Positions 1 through 6,470 of a stretch of DNA of 7,809 bases are shown piece by piece. Numbering within the stretch: position 1 is the stretch's first letter; each line of letters opens with the position of its first letter. The DNA is taken from contig VXZL01000229.1 of the NCBI GenBank assembly GCA_009845505.1, positions 1-7,809 of the forward strand, read 5' to 3'. The translations under genes were made by a program, and so were the position numbers. The notes below the pieces were generated by a model that saw only the letters and a program-made list of their open reading frames with translations, made no database searches and was not told where the DNA came from. The stretch comes from Candidatus Poribacteria bacterium (GTDB lineage Bacteria > Poribacteria > WGA-4E > WGA-3G).

Positions 1-546
1 GTTGAAGCACAGTGTAGAGAAGAACGGATCCCGATGTTAGGACCCGAAAAGGCGAAATTTCTCGCCGCTTGCGTCGAAAAAGCCAAGCCGTCTCTTATTG
101 TTGAATGCGGAACGGCTATCGGTTACTCTGGATTATGGATGCTACGCGTTCTGAAGACTATCGGTGCCGGACGCTTAATAACAGTAGAAATAGATGCGAA
201 CCGCGCCGCACAAGCACGCACAAATTTTGAACGCGCTGGACTCGCAGACCTCGTAGACTCACGCATCGGCGACGCACAAGAAGTACTCAAAAGTATCCAA
301 GACCCTGTCGATTTTTTGCTCCTTGACAACAACTTCGACAACTATTTTCCCTGTTTTCAGGCAATCGAAGCGCAGTTAACAAACCCAGCAACCGTCGTAG
401 CAGATAACGTCGGTATCGGCGCAGATACAATGGCGGACTATCTTGCGCATGTCCGCGAGCACTATGAATCTGAAACACATTGGTTTGACATCGACCTGCC
501 GTGGGTGAAACAGGACGCAATTGAAGTGAGTATCTATCGCCGTTAA
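1..546 (+). CDS. Class I SAM-dependent O-methyltransferase-like protein, 5' partial
   Basis: Probably transfers a methyl group from S-adenosylmethionine to a hydroxyl of an unidentified small molecule; cytosolic. The frame is open from base 1, and the residues before the first ATG at position 34 (EAQCREERIP, then MLGPEKAKFL) fit the conserved N-terminal part of the O-methyltransferase family, so the real start lies outside the window and the ATG at 34 is probably internal. Counting from that ATG (170 residues visible): SAM motif I is VECGTAIGYSG (residues 23-33), the acidic end of strand 2 is VEID (51-54), the post-motif aspartate is D98 in LLLD, and ADN (D124-N125) matches the metal-binding DN of catechol-type O-methyltransferases. 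The usual DADK after strand 4 is replaced by DNNF, so the metal site may be altered. It ends 45 nt before the dehydratase-like gene on the same strand and could be cotranscribed with it. The substrate cannot be read from the sequence. Confidence 0.8.
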   Translation, partial: VEAQCREERIPMLGPEKAKFLAACVEKAKPSLIVECGTAIGYSGLWMLRVLKTIGAGRLITVEIDANRAAQARTNFERAGLADLVDSRIGDAQEVLKSIQDPVDFLLLDNNFDNYFPCFQAIEAQLTNPATVVADNVGIGADTMADYLAHVREHYESETHWFDIDLPWVKQDAIEVSIYRR

Positions 547-551
547 TAGTT

Positions 552-570
552 GTCGGTTAACCGACCCTAC
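552..570 (-). repeat. GTAGG-led palindrome between the methyltransferase and dehydratase genes
   Basis: Bases 552-565 are a perfect 14-bp palindrome (GTCGGTT/AACCGAC). Read on the minus strand it is preceded directly by GTAGGG (complement of 565-570), the same lead seen at the inverted repeats at 3327 and 5702. With no T-tract after it, it is not a normal intrinsic terminator. It is more likely a copy of a small dispersed element, although it could also act as an operator or mRNA-processing hairpin ahead of the gene at 592. Confidence 0.55.
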
Positions 571-579
571 TAAAAAATC

Positions 580-584
580 GGAGG
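580..584 (+). promoter_or_regulatory. Shine-Dalgarno site of the UxaA-like gene
   Basis: GGAGG lies 7 nt before the ATG at 592 and fixes this start. The start is also supported by the SAF-domain sequence beginning within the first ten residues. Confidence 0.8.
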
Positions 585-591
585 ACACCGA

Positions 592-3309
592 ATGGACTAT
601 GATTTTACTACTGTCGCGCGATTGCCTGCCCCAGATGATAACGTCGGTATCGCCACACAAACACTCGAACGCGGCACACGCATCCGTCATAACAGACAGC
701 AGTTTGAACTATCGCATACTATTTTAGAGGGCCACCGATTCGCTATCCAACCGATTTCAGAAGCCGCGCCTCTCCTATCGTGGGGACTGCCATTCGGTTA
801 CGCCACACGTGTCATTGCCCCCGGCGATTACGTGTGTAATCAGAAAATGATTGACTCCCTGTCCATTAGAAACCTCCCTTTCGCTCTGCCAGAGGTACCT
901 AATTTCAGTGATAAAATGGCACCATACGCGTTAAATGAAGCCGAATTTCGTCCGGGGAAACAGGTGCCGCGTCATGCAGATGAACGAAATTTTCTCGGTT
1001 ATCGTCGTCCCGGTAACCGTGGTGTCGGCACACGAAACTATATCGTCGTCATGGGAACGACCTCACGCACCTCCGGTTTCGCGAGAAGACTCGCCGATAT
1101 GTGTGCAGTAGGAGGGGTTTGTAACCCCGATACACTTCCTAATGTAGATGGGGTCGTTGCTGTAACACATACGGAAGGTGGTGAAGGCAAAACACCGAAT
1201 AACATTGACATATTGCTCCGGACGCTTGCCGGTTTCACCGTCCATCCGAATATCGGTGCGATGCTGCTCGTTGACTACGGCACTGAGGCGGTTACAAATG
1301 AAATGCTTCAGTCATATATGCAGCACGAAGGCTACGCTTTAGATGATGTCACCCACCGTTTCTATCGGTTACAAGGAAGTTTCGATGAGGATTTAGCCAA
1401 CGGCACGGCGATTATTAACGGATGGTTGAACGGCGTAAACAGCGTCCCACGCACTGAGCAATCTCTGGAAAACCTTAAAATCGCCTTACAGTGCGGCGGT
1501 TCTGATGCCTTCTCTGGCATCTCCGGCAATCCGCTTGCCGCTTACGTCGCCAAAGAGGTTATCCGCTACGGTGGTTGTGCTAACCTCGCAGAAACAGACG
1601 AACTCATCGGTTCGGAGGCGTATGTGCTTCAAAACGTCCGAGACCTGAACACTGCACGCACGTTCCTTGATACAATTGAACGTTTCAAGGAGCGGGTCTC
1701 ATGGCACGGACACTCCGCAGAAGGCAATCCGTCTGGGGGTAATAACTTCCGTGGACTCTATAACATCGCTATTAAATCCATCGGCGCAGCGATGAAACGA
1801 CATCCGGATGTCTGTCTCGATTACGTCATTGACTATAGCCGACTGATGGAAAATCCGGGCTACTACTTCATGGACAGTCCCGGCAACGATTTAGAGAGTA
1901 TCGCCGGACAGGTAGCGTCTGGCTCTAACATGATTTTCTTCGTGACTGGCAACGGTTCAATTACCAATTTTCCCTTCGTCCCGACGCTTAAAATTGTCAC
2001 GACAACCGGACGCTATGAAATGCTTACCAAAGATATGGACGTGAATGCTGGGGCGTATCTCGACGGCACACCGATGGAGACACTCGGTGAAGCAATGCTC
2101 GACTTGACGGTGGATGTTGCGTCGGGTGAACAGTCGGTCGGTGAGAAGGCGGGACATTCTCAAGTCTCTCTGTGGCGGGATTGGAAGCAGACAGGTCCCG
2201 TAGATTTAGACCCCTTATTGATAGAATCCGAATTGAAGTCCGGTGAACCAATCGCAATTGAAACCGCCTCGGTGGACACGAACACACCGGCGCTGCAATT
2301 CCGTGCACTCCAAACGGAAACTGGATACCGTACGGATCAACTCGGACTTATCCTACCGACAAGCCTCTGTTCAGGACAGATCGCACAGATGATTGCACAC
2401 CGTTGCAATGAACAGAAGATTGGTAAGGAACAAGGGGTATCCCGTTTTGTTGCGCTTCCACACACAGAAGGGTGTGGTGTCTCCAGTGGACGTTCTGAAG
2501 AAATTTACACCCGTACGATGATTGGACACCTCACACATCCGACGGTTGCTCTCGGTCTACTCCTTGAGCACGGTTGCGAAAAGACACACAACGACCACGT
2601 CCGGCACGAAATTCAGCAACTCGGTATATCACCAGAACGCTACGGATGGGCAAGCGTCCAATTGGACGGTGGCATTGATGCCGTTATTGACAAGGTACAA
2701 GACTGGTTTTCAGAGGAACTCGCGAATAAGCCATCTGTTCCCGTTGTCGATGCGGGATTAGAACACCTCTGCATCGCTGTAACATCAACCGGTGAAGCGA
2801 CAGAAGAAGTCTCGGAGTCTCTGACGCCATTGACGCACAGGGTGGTCGCTGCGGGTGGAACGGTTGTCGTGCCGGGGAATGCGGGATGGCTGTCAGCAGT
2901 CGGCTGTCAGCAGTCAGTAATTCTTCTGGCGGATTCATCGGGAACTGTTACGCCGACATTAGCATACGGACAGCGAGTCGAGAAAGCCGGTCTCCATATC
3001 ATGGAGACCCCGACAGATCAACCGACAGAGACGTTGACAGGATTGGGGGCGACGGGTGTGGATTTGGCACTTGCGCACATCGTTGGTGCTCCTTTGCAAT
3101 CGCACGTGATGGTGCCGCTGATTCAGGTCTCTACAGATGCTGCAACGCAAACCGCCTACGGTGCGGACCTGGATCTGACGACTGCTGATGTTGACGAGTT
3201 ATTGGCGTTGATTGTGGAGGTGGCTTCGCGGCAGTATACACCGAAACTGCACGGTAAGGGAAATACGGATTTTCAGTTGACGCGAGGGCTACTTGGGATT
3301 TCTATGTGA
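592..3309 (+). CDS. UxaA/GarD-family sugar-acid dehydratase-like protein with an internally duplicated catalytic region
   Basis: Relative of altronate/galactarate dehydratases, metal-dependent enzymes that remove water from sugar acids to give 2-keto-3-deoxy acids; cytosolic. Residues 1-90 form a SAF-like domain (PDDNVGI at 14-20). Copy 1 starts near GYRRPGNRGVGTRNY (136-150) and carries HTEGG (193-197), HPN (218-220), YGTE (229-232), CGGSDAFSG (301-309), a GN..GG-like region (378-390), FMDSPG (426-431), TGNGS (452-456), DMDVNAG (481-487) and VASGE (509-513). Copy 2 runs from about 572 to the end: PTSLCSGQ (589-596), HTEGCG (624-629), HPT (649-651), HGCEK (660-664), then a much weakened C-terminal part (METPT 804-808, VPLIQVS 841-847, VASR 877-880). 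Family members are usually about 500 residues; this one has 905. The family's Cys motifs (HTxGC, GCE) survive only in copy 2, while the CGGSD and TGxGS motifs survive only in copy 1. Family assignment is firm; the substrate and whether the enzyme is active are unknown. Confidence 0.85.
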   Translation: MDYDFTTVARLPAPDDNVGIATQTLERGTRIRHNRQQFELSHTILEGHRFAIQPISEAAPLLSWGLPFGYATRVIAPGDYVCNQKMIDSLSIRNLPFALPEVPNFSDKMAPYALNEAEFRPGKQVPRHADERNFLGYRRPGNRGVGTRNYIVVMGTTSRTSGFARRLADMCAVGGVCNPDTLPNVDGVVAVTHTEGGEGKTPNNIDILLRTLAGFTVHPNIGAMLLVDYGTEAVTNEMLQSYMQHEGYALDDVTHRFYRLQGSFDEDLANGTAIINGWLNGVNSVPRTEQSLENLKIALQCGGSDAFSGISGNPLAAYVAKEVIRYGGCANLAETDELIGSEAYVLQNVRDLNTARTFLDTIERFKERVSWHGHSAEGNPSGGNNFRGLYNIAIKSIGAAMKRHPDVCLDYVIDYSRLMENPGYYFMDSPGNDLESIAGQVASGSNMIFFVTGNGSITNFPFVPTLKIVTTTGRYEMLTKDMDVNAGAYLDGTPMETLGEAMLDLTVDVASGEQSVGEKAGHSQVSLWRDWKQTGPVDLDPLLIESELKSGEPIAIETASVDTNTPALQFRALQTETGYRTDQLGLILPTSLCSGQIAQMIAHRCNEQKIGKEQGVSRFVALPHTEGCGVSSGRSEEIYTRTMIGHLTHPTVALGLLLEHGCEKTHNDHVRHEIQQLGISPERYGWASVQLDGGIDAVIDKVQDWFSEELANKPSVPVVDAGLEHLCIAVTSTGEATEEVSESLTPLTHRVVAAGGTVVVPGNAGWLSAVGCQQSVILLADSSGTVTPTLAYGQRVEKAGLHIMETPTDQPTETLTGLGATGVDLALAHIVGAPLQSHVMVPLIQVSTDAATQTAYGADLDLTTADVDELLALIVEVASRQYTPKLHGKGNTDFQLTRGLLGISM
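2888..2915 (+). repeat. Perfect 14-bp tandem repeat inside the dehydratase-like gene
   Basis: GGCTGTCAGCAGTC occurs twice back to back (2888-2901 and 2902-2915), followed by AGTAA. Since 14 is not a multiple of 3, the two copies are read in different frames and encode unrelated residues (around GWLSAVGCQQSV). It lies in the degenerate part of copy 2, so it looks like a simple dispersed repeat tolerated in a poorly constrained protein region. Confidence 0.7.
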
Positions 3310-3323
3310 TAGTCCCCGTTTCC

Positions 3324-3354
3324 GCAGTAGGCAAGGTTTTCCAACCTCGTCTGC
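3324..3354 (+). repeat. Imperfect inverted repeat in the convergent intergenic region
   Basis: GTAGG (3327-3331) is followed by AGGTT (3334-3338), loop TTCC, and AACCT (3343-3347). Outer arms GCAG (3324-3327) and CTGC (3351-3354) can also pair. It lies between the two convergent genes (3310-3407), where a bidirectional terminator would be expected, but neither strand shows a T-run after the hairpin. I see no other feature in this 98-nt gap. It resembles the GTAGG-led repeats at 552 and 5702. Confidence 0.5.
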
Positions 3355-3407
3355 TCGCCCTGTACCAGTAACTTCCAAAATCTACTATAAATACCGCGTT
3401 CCTTTGA

Positions 3408-4580
3408 TTAGAATGAAATTCGCACCAATTCCACAGGGAAATCAGCCATAAAAGTTGGTTTGCGGAGTGTCATCAAACCGAGCGTCAGCCATTTATCAAT
3501 TGAAGGCAAGGAAACGGTGAACCTGTCTGATTTAGGTCCGAGATTGTTTTTCGCAAACGGAGCCGTCTCGCCCCATCCCTGGGTCAAACGGTGTGCCAAC
3601 CACATTCCCGCCGCTGATCCAAGAATGCTCGCCACAACATACGGTTTATGGCTTTCCGCGTCCGCTATCAGCGGAAAGCCACTGCCAAAGAGAGCACCGG
3701 CATACGCGCCGACTTGTATCAAAGCTGCCCGACCGGTTGTATACACATTCCCAGTAGTCAATTTATAGCCAAGATATGAGCCTACCGGTAAACCGATCAT
3801 CCCAGCCAATACGTAAGGTCTCGATGCCTCCACATCCGTTAAAGACATAATTCCAACGGCATAGGCACTGCCGACACCACCTCCAAGAGCGAGCAAACTT
3901 GCCCTTCCTTCGTTAATCGGTTTATCGTAAATCAGTTTTGCTGTCGTCCACACACCAGCAGGGACACCGATCATCGCGGATGTAACATAGATTTTGCCTT
4001 GTGTCCAACCTTCGAGATCTTCAATATTGATGAGATATGGAATTGCGATCCCGTACAGTCCGCCAACAAATCCTCCCCTACTAATTGTATGCGATTCACC
4101 CTCATTAAACCACCTGTGAGAGCTCAATCTATGGGCAAGGAGTCCGCCTATTGGCGTGGCGAGCATCGCAGCAGCGAGGTAAGCCTTGTCATTCTCTGAT
4201 TCAAATAACACAGGCAGTCCGAAGCCATATAGCGTGCCTGCAAGGCTCCCCGATAGAATTAAACTGGAGCGTCCCGCGCCGAGTCGATGATTTCTTGTCG
4301 CTATAAGTGCACCTGCAAAAGACCCGCCGCCAATCAACATCTCCAGCCCTGCTATCTGGGACCCAGATTCAATTTCAAGTAACCGAGCCGTCCCCGGTCC
4401 ATACAACGAAAACCCATACAACGTTGCAGAAGCGACCAAGAGCGTTCTGCCTTCCTTCTGTTTTTCTACGGAAACGTTCTGCTGCGCTTGGGGCTGTCCT
4501 TCCTGCCCAAAGCAGACAGAAGTAAAAGCCACAAAGCAAATAAGAGAAATGACTTTGTGAAGCATAAAACGCATTCTCAT
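3408..4580 (-). CDS. Exported protein of five glycine-rich tandem repeats, unknown function
   Basis: I do not recognise this 390-residue protein. Residues 1-25 form a typical Sec signal peptide (basic MRMRFMLHK, hydrophobic core ISLICFVAF, probable cleavage after SVCFG; no lipobox). Five repeats of about 55-65 residues follow at roughly 44-102, 103-160, 161-224, 225-282 and 283-338. The unit begins with GRxxL, continues with an alternating small/glycine stretch such as GxLYGxGxPxL, an acidic spacer (ESEN, NIEDLE, DVEAS, DAESH), then YVxAxMxGxPxG, and a basic end such as LAHRL. The glycine- and alanine-rich segments resemble membrane-inserting or glycine-zipper helices, so a membrane or envelope location is likely. 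The last 50 residues are unlike the repeats and end in phenylalanine (VRISF), as many outer-membrane proteins do. AGG lies about 5 nt before the chosen ATG; the ATG at residue 3 is an alternative. It begins 21 nt after oxidoreductase B and probably ends the operon. Confidence 0.7.
   Translation of the reverse strand: MRMRFMLHKVISLICFVAFTSVCFGQEGQPQAQQNVSVEKQKEGRTLLVASATLYGFSLYGPGTARLLEIESGSQIAGLEMLIGGGSFAGALIATRNHRLGAGRSSLILSGSLAGTLYGFGLPVLFESENDKAYLAAAMLATPIGGLLAHRLSSHRWFNEGESHTISRGGFVGGLYGIAIPYLINIEDLEGWTQGKIYVTSAMIGVPAGVWTTAKLIYDKPINEGRASLLALGGGVGSAYAVGIMSLTDVEASRPYVLAGMIGLPVGSYLGYKLTTGNVYTTGRAALIQVGAYAGALFGSGFPLIADAESHKPYVVASILGSAAGMWLAHRLTQGWGETAPFAKNNLGPKSDRFTVSLPSIDKWLTLGLMTLRKPTFMADFPVELVRISF
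3573..4451 (-). repeat. Region encoding five tandem protein repeats
   Basis: This is the part of the gene coding for residues 44-336 of the exported protein. The repeats are visible in the protein (for example GSLAGTLYGFGLPVL, GGFVGGLYGIAIPYL and GAYAGALFGSGFPLI) but have diverged at DNA level, so the duplication is old and is kept by selection rather than being a recent slippage product. Confidence 0.7.
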
Positions 4581-4601
4581 TTTTTCCTTTTTATGGTAAA
4601 C

Positions 4602-5663
4602 CTACAGCGGCAACGAAATCGGTGCGCCGATTTGGGAAGAACGATACGTCGCCTCTGCCAACTCGATACCGTCTCTACCGATACGTCCATGCGTTGTCGG
4701 TTCCGCTTCACCGGCGATACACTGGAGCCAATGGTCGATGCTTGTCCCTTTTGCCGCAACACCCCAATACCGCTGCTGCCGCCGTTCCTCTGGCATGTTG
4801 CGATAGGTGTCGTCGTCTGGGACAGGAGCCGTGAATTCTTCTGCTTCCGCCATATCGTGCGTTTTCCAGCGGAGTCCATGCCGAATCAGCGTCGCAGACC
4901 CGTTGCTTGCCACGAGACCATTGCCACTGTTCCCAATCTCAGCTGCCCAACTCTTAATCATCATCCCGACCCCGCCGTTCTTGAAATGCACTGTCAGGAC
5001 AGCGTTGTTCTCGACGGCTTGGTCAGGTGGTGGATAGGTGCCACCGAGTGGAACGTGGCTTGTGAACCCGTAGACAGTCGAGGCGGGACCGTAGAGCCAC
5101 AACCAGATATCGAGATTGTGAATCGCCTGCTCCACCAACATCCCACCAGATTCTGCTTTCACAAAAAGCCACGGATGTCGTTCAGGTGAAAAATAACCGA
5201 CCTGATTAGAATACGCCATCTGCAGCGTGCCAAGCGTGCCATCGTCTAATAGTGACTTCAGTTTCATGTACCCCGGATCGAACCGCATCATATAGGCGAC
5301 CATCAGGCGGACACCTGCATTTTCAGCAGCGGTGACCATCTCGTCACCCTCGGCGACGTTGCAACACATCGGCTTCTCCATCAAGATGTGTTTGCCAGCA
5401 GCGGTCGCAGCGCGGGTAATCTCAAGGTGAGGGCGCGGATGGGCACAGACATCCACTGCGTCTATATCTTGTCTGTCAAGGAGGGCGCGGTAATCCGTAT
5501 AAGCATCTGCCCCGAATAGGTCTGCCTGTTCATTCGCAGATGCTTCATTGATATCGGCGATCGCGACAATGTCTGCGCGGCGTGTCGGTTCTTGGTAATA
5601 CGGGGCGTGAAGGTTGCGGAAAATACCGCCACATCCGATGATGCCAACTCTGAGTTTATCCAT
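4602..5663 (-). CDS. Gfo/Idh/MocA-family NAD(P)-dependent oxidoreductase B
   Basis: Cytosolic dehydrogenase of the glucose-fructose oxidoreductase/inositol dehydrogenase family, which oxidises or reduces a hydroxyl on sugars, inositols or sugar derivatives. The N-terminal Rossmann fold shows GIIGCGGIF (7-15) and the cofactor-ribose acidic residue in AIAD (34-37). The family signature EKPM (96-99) supplies the catalytic-site lysine. The C-terminal alpha/beta domain has ESGGMLVEQAIHNLDIW (171-187) with the H182-x-x-D185 pair. Length (353) is normal. AGGGG lies 7 nt upstream of the ATG. It sits 48 nt after the selenoprotein gene and 21 nt before the exported repeat protein, consistent with an operon. 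The substrate cannot be deduced; a role in sugar or sugar-acid catabolism is an inference from family and context. Confidence 0.93.
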   Translation of the reverse strand: MDKLRVGIIGCGGIFRNLHAPYYQEPTRRADIVAIADINEASANEQADLFGADAYTDYRALLDRQDIDAVDVCAHPRPHLEITRAATAAGKHILMEKPMCCNVAEGDEMVTAAENAGVRLMVAYMMRFDPGYMKLKSLLDDGTLGTLQMAYSNQVGYFSPERHPWLFVKAESGGMLVEQAIHNLDIWLWLYGPASTVYGFTSHVPLGGTYPPPDQAVENNAVLTVHFKNGGVGMMIKSWAAEIGNSGNGLVASNGSATLIRHGLRWKTHDMAEAEEFTAPVPDDDTYRNMPEERRQQRYWGVAAKGTSIDHWLQCIAGEAEPTTHGRIGRDGIELAEATYRSSQIGAPISLPL

Positions 5664-5701
5664 CTGTTTTCCCCTTTAAAGCTTATGAAATTACGTTTGT
5701 A

Positions 5702-5729
5702 GTAGGGCAATTCATTGCCCGTTCCCTAC
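5702..5729 (+). repeat. GTAGGG...CCCTAC inverted repeat overlapping the selenoprotein stop codon
   Basis: GGGCAAT (5705-5711), loop TC, ATTGCCC (5714-5720) form a perfect 7-bp stem, flanked by GTAGGG (5702-5707) and CCCTAC (5724-5729), which are themselves complementary. The TGA stop of the selenoprotein gene (complement of 5712-5714) lies in the loop, and the repeat codes for the last residues (VGNGQ). The element therefore seems to have supplied the present C-terminus. Confidence 0.65.
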
Positions 5730-6464
5730 ATCAAATGTATCCACCACCTTAAAAATAGGAGGTTCCGCCGTATCCTCTAAGAGCGCGAGTGCTTCAGCGA
5801 TGATTGCGTGCTGCAATTCTGGGTTGTTCGGCTCGCCGAGCGGATGTCCGAAAGGGTATGGAACTGCTAACGCGCGCGGCGGTTTTACCCGCCGCGTAAT
5901 ATCTTCAATCAGCGTGATCGAGACCGTAGAAATTCCCGCCGCTTCAACAGCACGTTGGATCAGTCCTACAGACTGATTGCACATCGGTCAGACAGGCGTT
6001 AAGAACGCCACATCTACACCATCAACTTTAAGCAACTCTCCAACTTCAGGCGCGGTTTGCGTAATGAGGGGTTTCGGGTTTACAATAGATCCCATAAAAC
6101 TGAAGTGTCTATGGTTTAGCGATCCGATTTTACCTTCGGTCTCTAATTCCCTGAACCTATCAAGCGGAAACGCAAGGTTCGGATCCGTTTCGAGACCCCT
6201 TTCATCGTAAGCCGCACTTTTATGTCCATTGATGAGTGCTTGTGTCTGAATTGAATTGGGAATCTCGCGGTATGAACAATCTCCGCTCTCAAAAGGGTCC
6301 TGCCCATGCAGAAAAAAACCGGCAGTCGTAATGAGAGCGACTTTACATTCGTTCAACGGTAAATGCAGCGGCGTGTGAGGAGACGTTCCATAGTGCTTGC
6401 CGCGGTAAAGCTTCATAAAGAATCGAGAAAGGGAATCAAGTTTACGTAAGGGTGCCATACACAT
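5712..6464 (-). CDS. Selenoprotein of the glycine/sarcosine/betaine/D-proline reductase B family (TGA read as Sec)
   Basis: One 250-residue protein read through an in-frame TGA at 5990-5988. The stretches before (158 residues) and after (91 residues, starting P-M-C) are in the same frame and together make one family member. Visible features: VALITTAGFFLHGQDPF (42-58), the H81...YD...D94-N...FPLDR block (81-103), HRHFSFMGSI (118-127), and the active-site stretch TPV-U159-PMC162-NQSVGLIQRA. In selenoprotein-B/PrdB relatives, Sec or Cys sits exactly here, and UxxC is a typical redox-pair arrangement. GrdB and PrdB cleave glycine or D-proline with partner subunits; none is encoded here, so the substrate is unknown. 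It starts 6 nt after oxidoreductase A. The Shine-Dalgarno is weak (GAG); the ATG at residue 3 (6458; MAPLRKL) is an equally good or better start. Host selA, selB, selC and selD are required but are outside the window. Confidence 0.85.
5959..5977 (-). promoter_or_regulatory. Candidate bacterial SECIS hairpin
   Basis: In the mRNA, ATCAGTC (complement of 5977-5971), loop TGTAG (5970-5966) and GACTGAT (5965-5959) form a perfect 7-bp stem with a 5-nt loop. The loop begins 17 nt after the UGA codon and has G as its second base. Known bacterial SECIS elements are small stem-loops just downstream of UGA with an exposed G near the start of the apical loop, so position and shape fit. It is coding sequence as well. 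SelB binding is inferred. Confidence 0.7.
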
Positions 6465-6470
6465 CTCATA

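Noticed and set aside
403..652. 16-bp exact direct repeat GATAACGTCGGTATCG at 403-418 and 637-652
   Set aside because: Both copies encode DNVGI within conserved parts of two unrelated proteins; coincidence of codon choice is the simplest explanation.
2684..2938. 84-residue minus-strand ORF and other small ORFs inside 592-3309
   Set aside because: They overlap the clearly coding dehydratase-like gene, and their translations show no family features.
3310..3407. Bidirectional terminator between the convergent genes
   Set aside because: An imperfect hairpin is present but no T-run follows on either strand; it fits better as a dispersed repeat.
4488..5189. 233-residue plus-strand ORF
   Set aside because: Lies antisense over the N-terminus of the exported protein and much of oxidoreductase B; its translation is rich in Cys, Arg and Pro with no family pattern, so it is a shadow frame.
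5985..5990. Interpretation of the two minus-strand ORFs as a nonsense-mutated pseudogene or two separate genes
   Set aside because: The TGA falls exactly on the Sec position of the family, both sides are intact and in the same frame, and a SECIS-like hairpin follows. The Met of the second ORF is an internal residue between Sec and the second Cys and has no sensible ribosome binding site.
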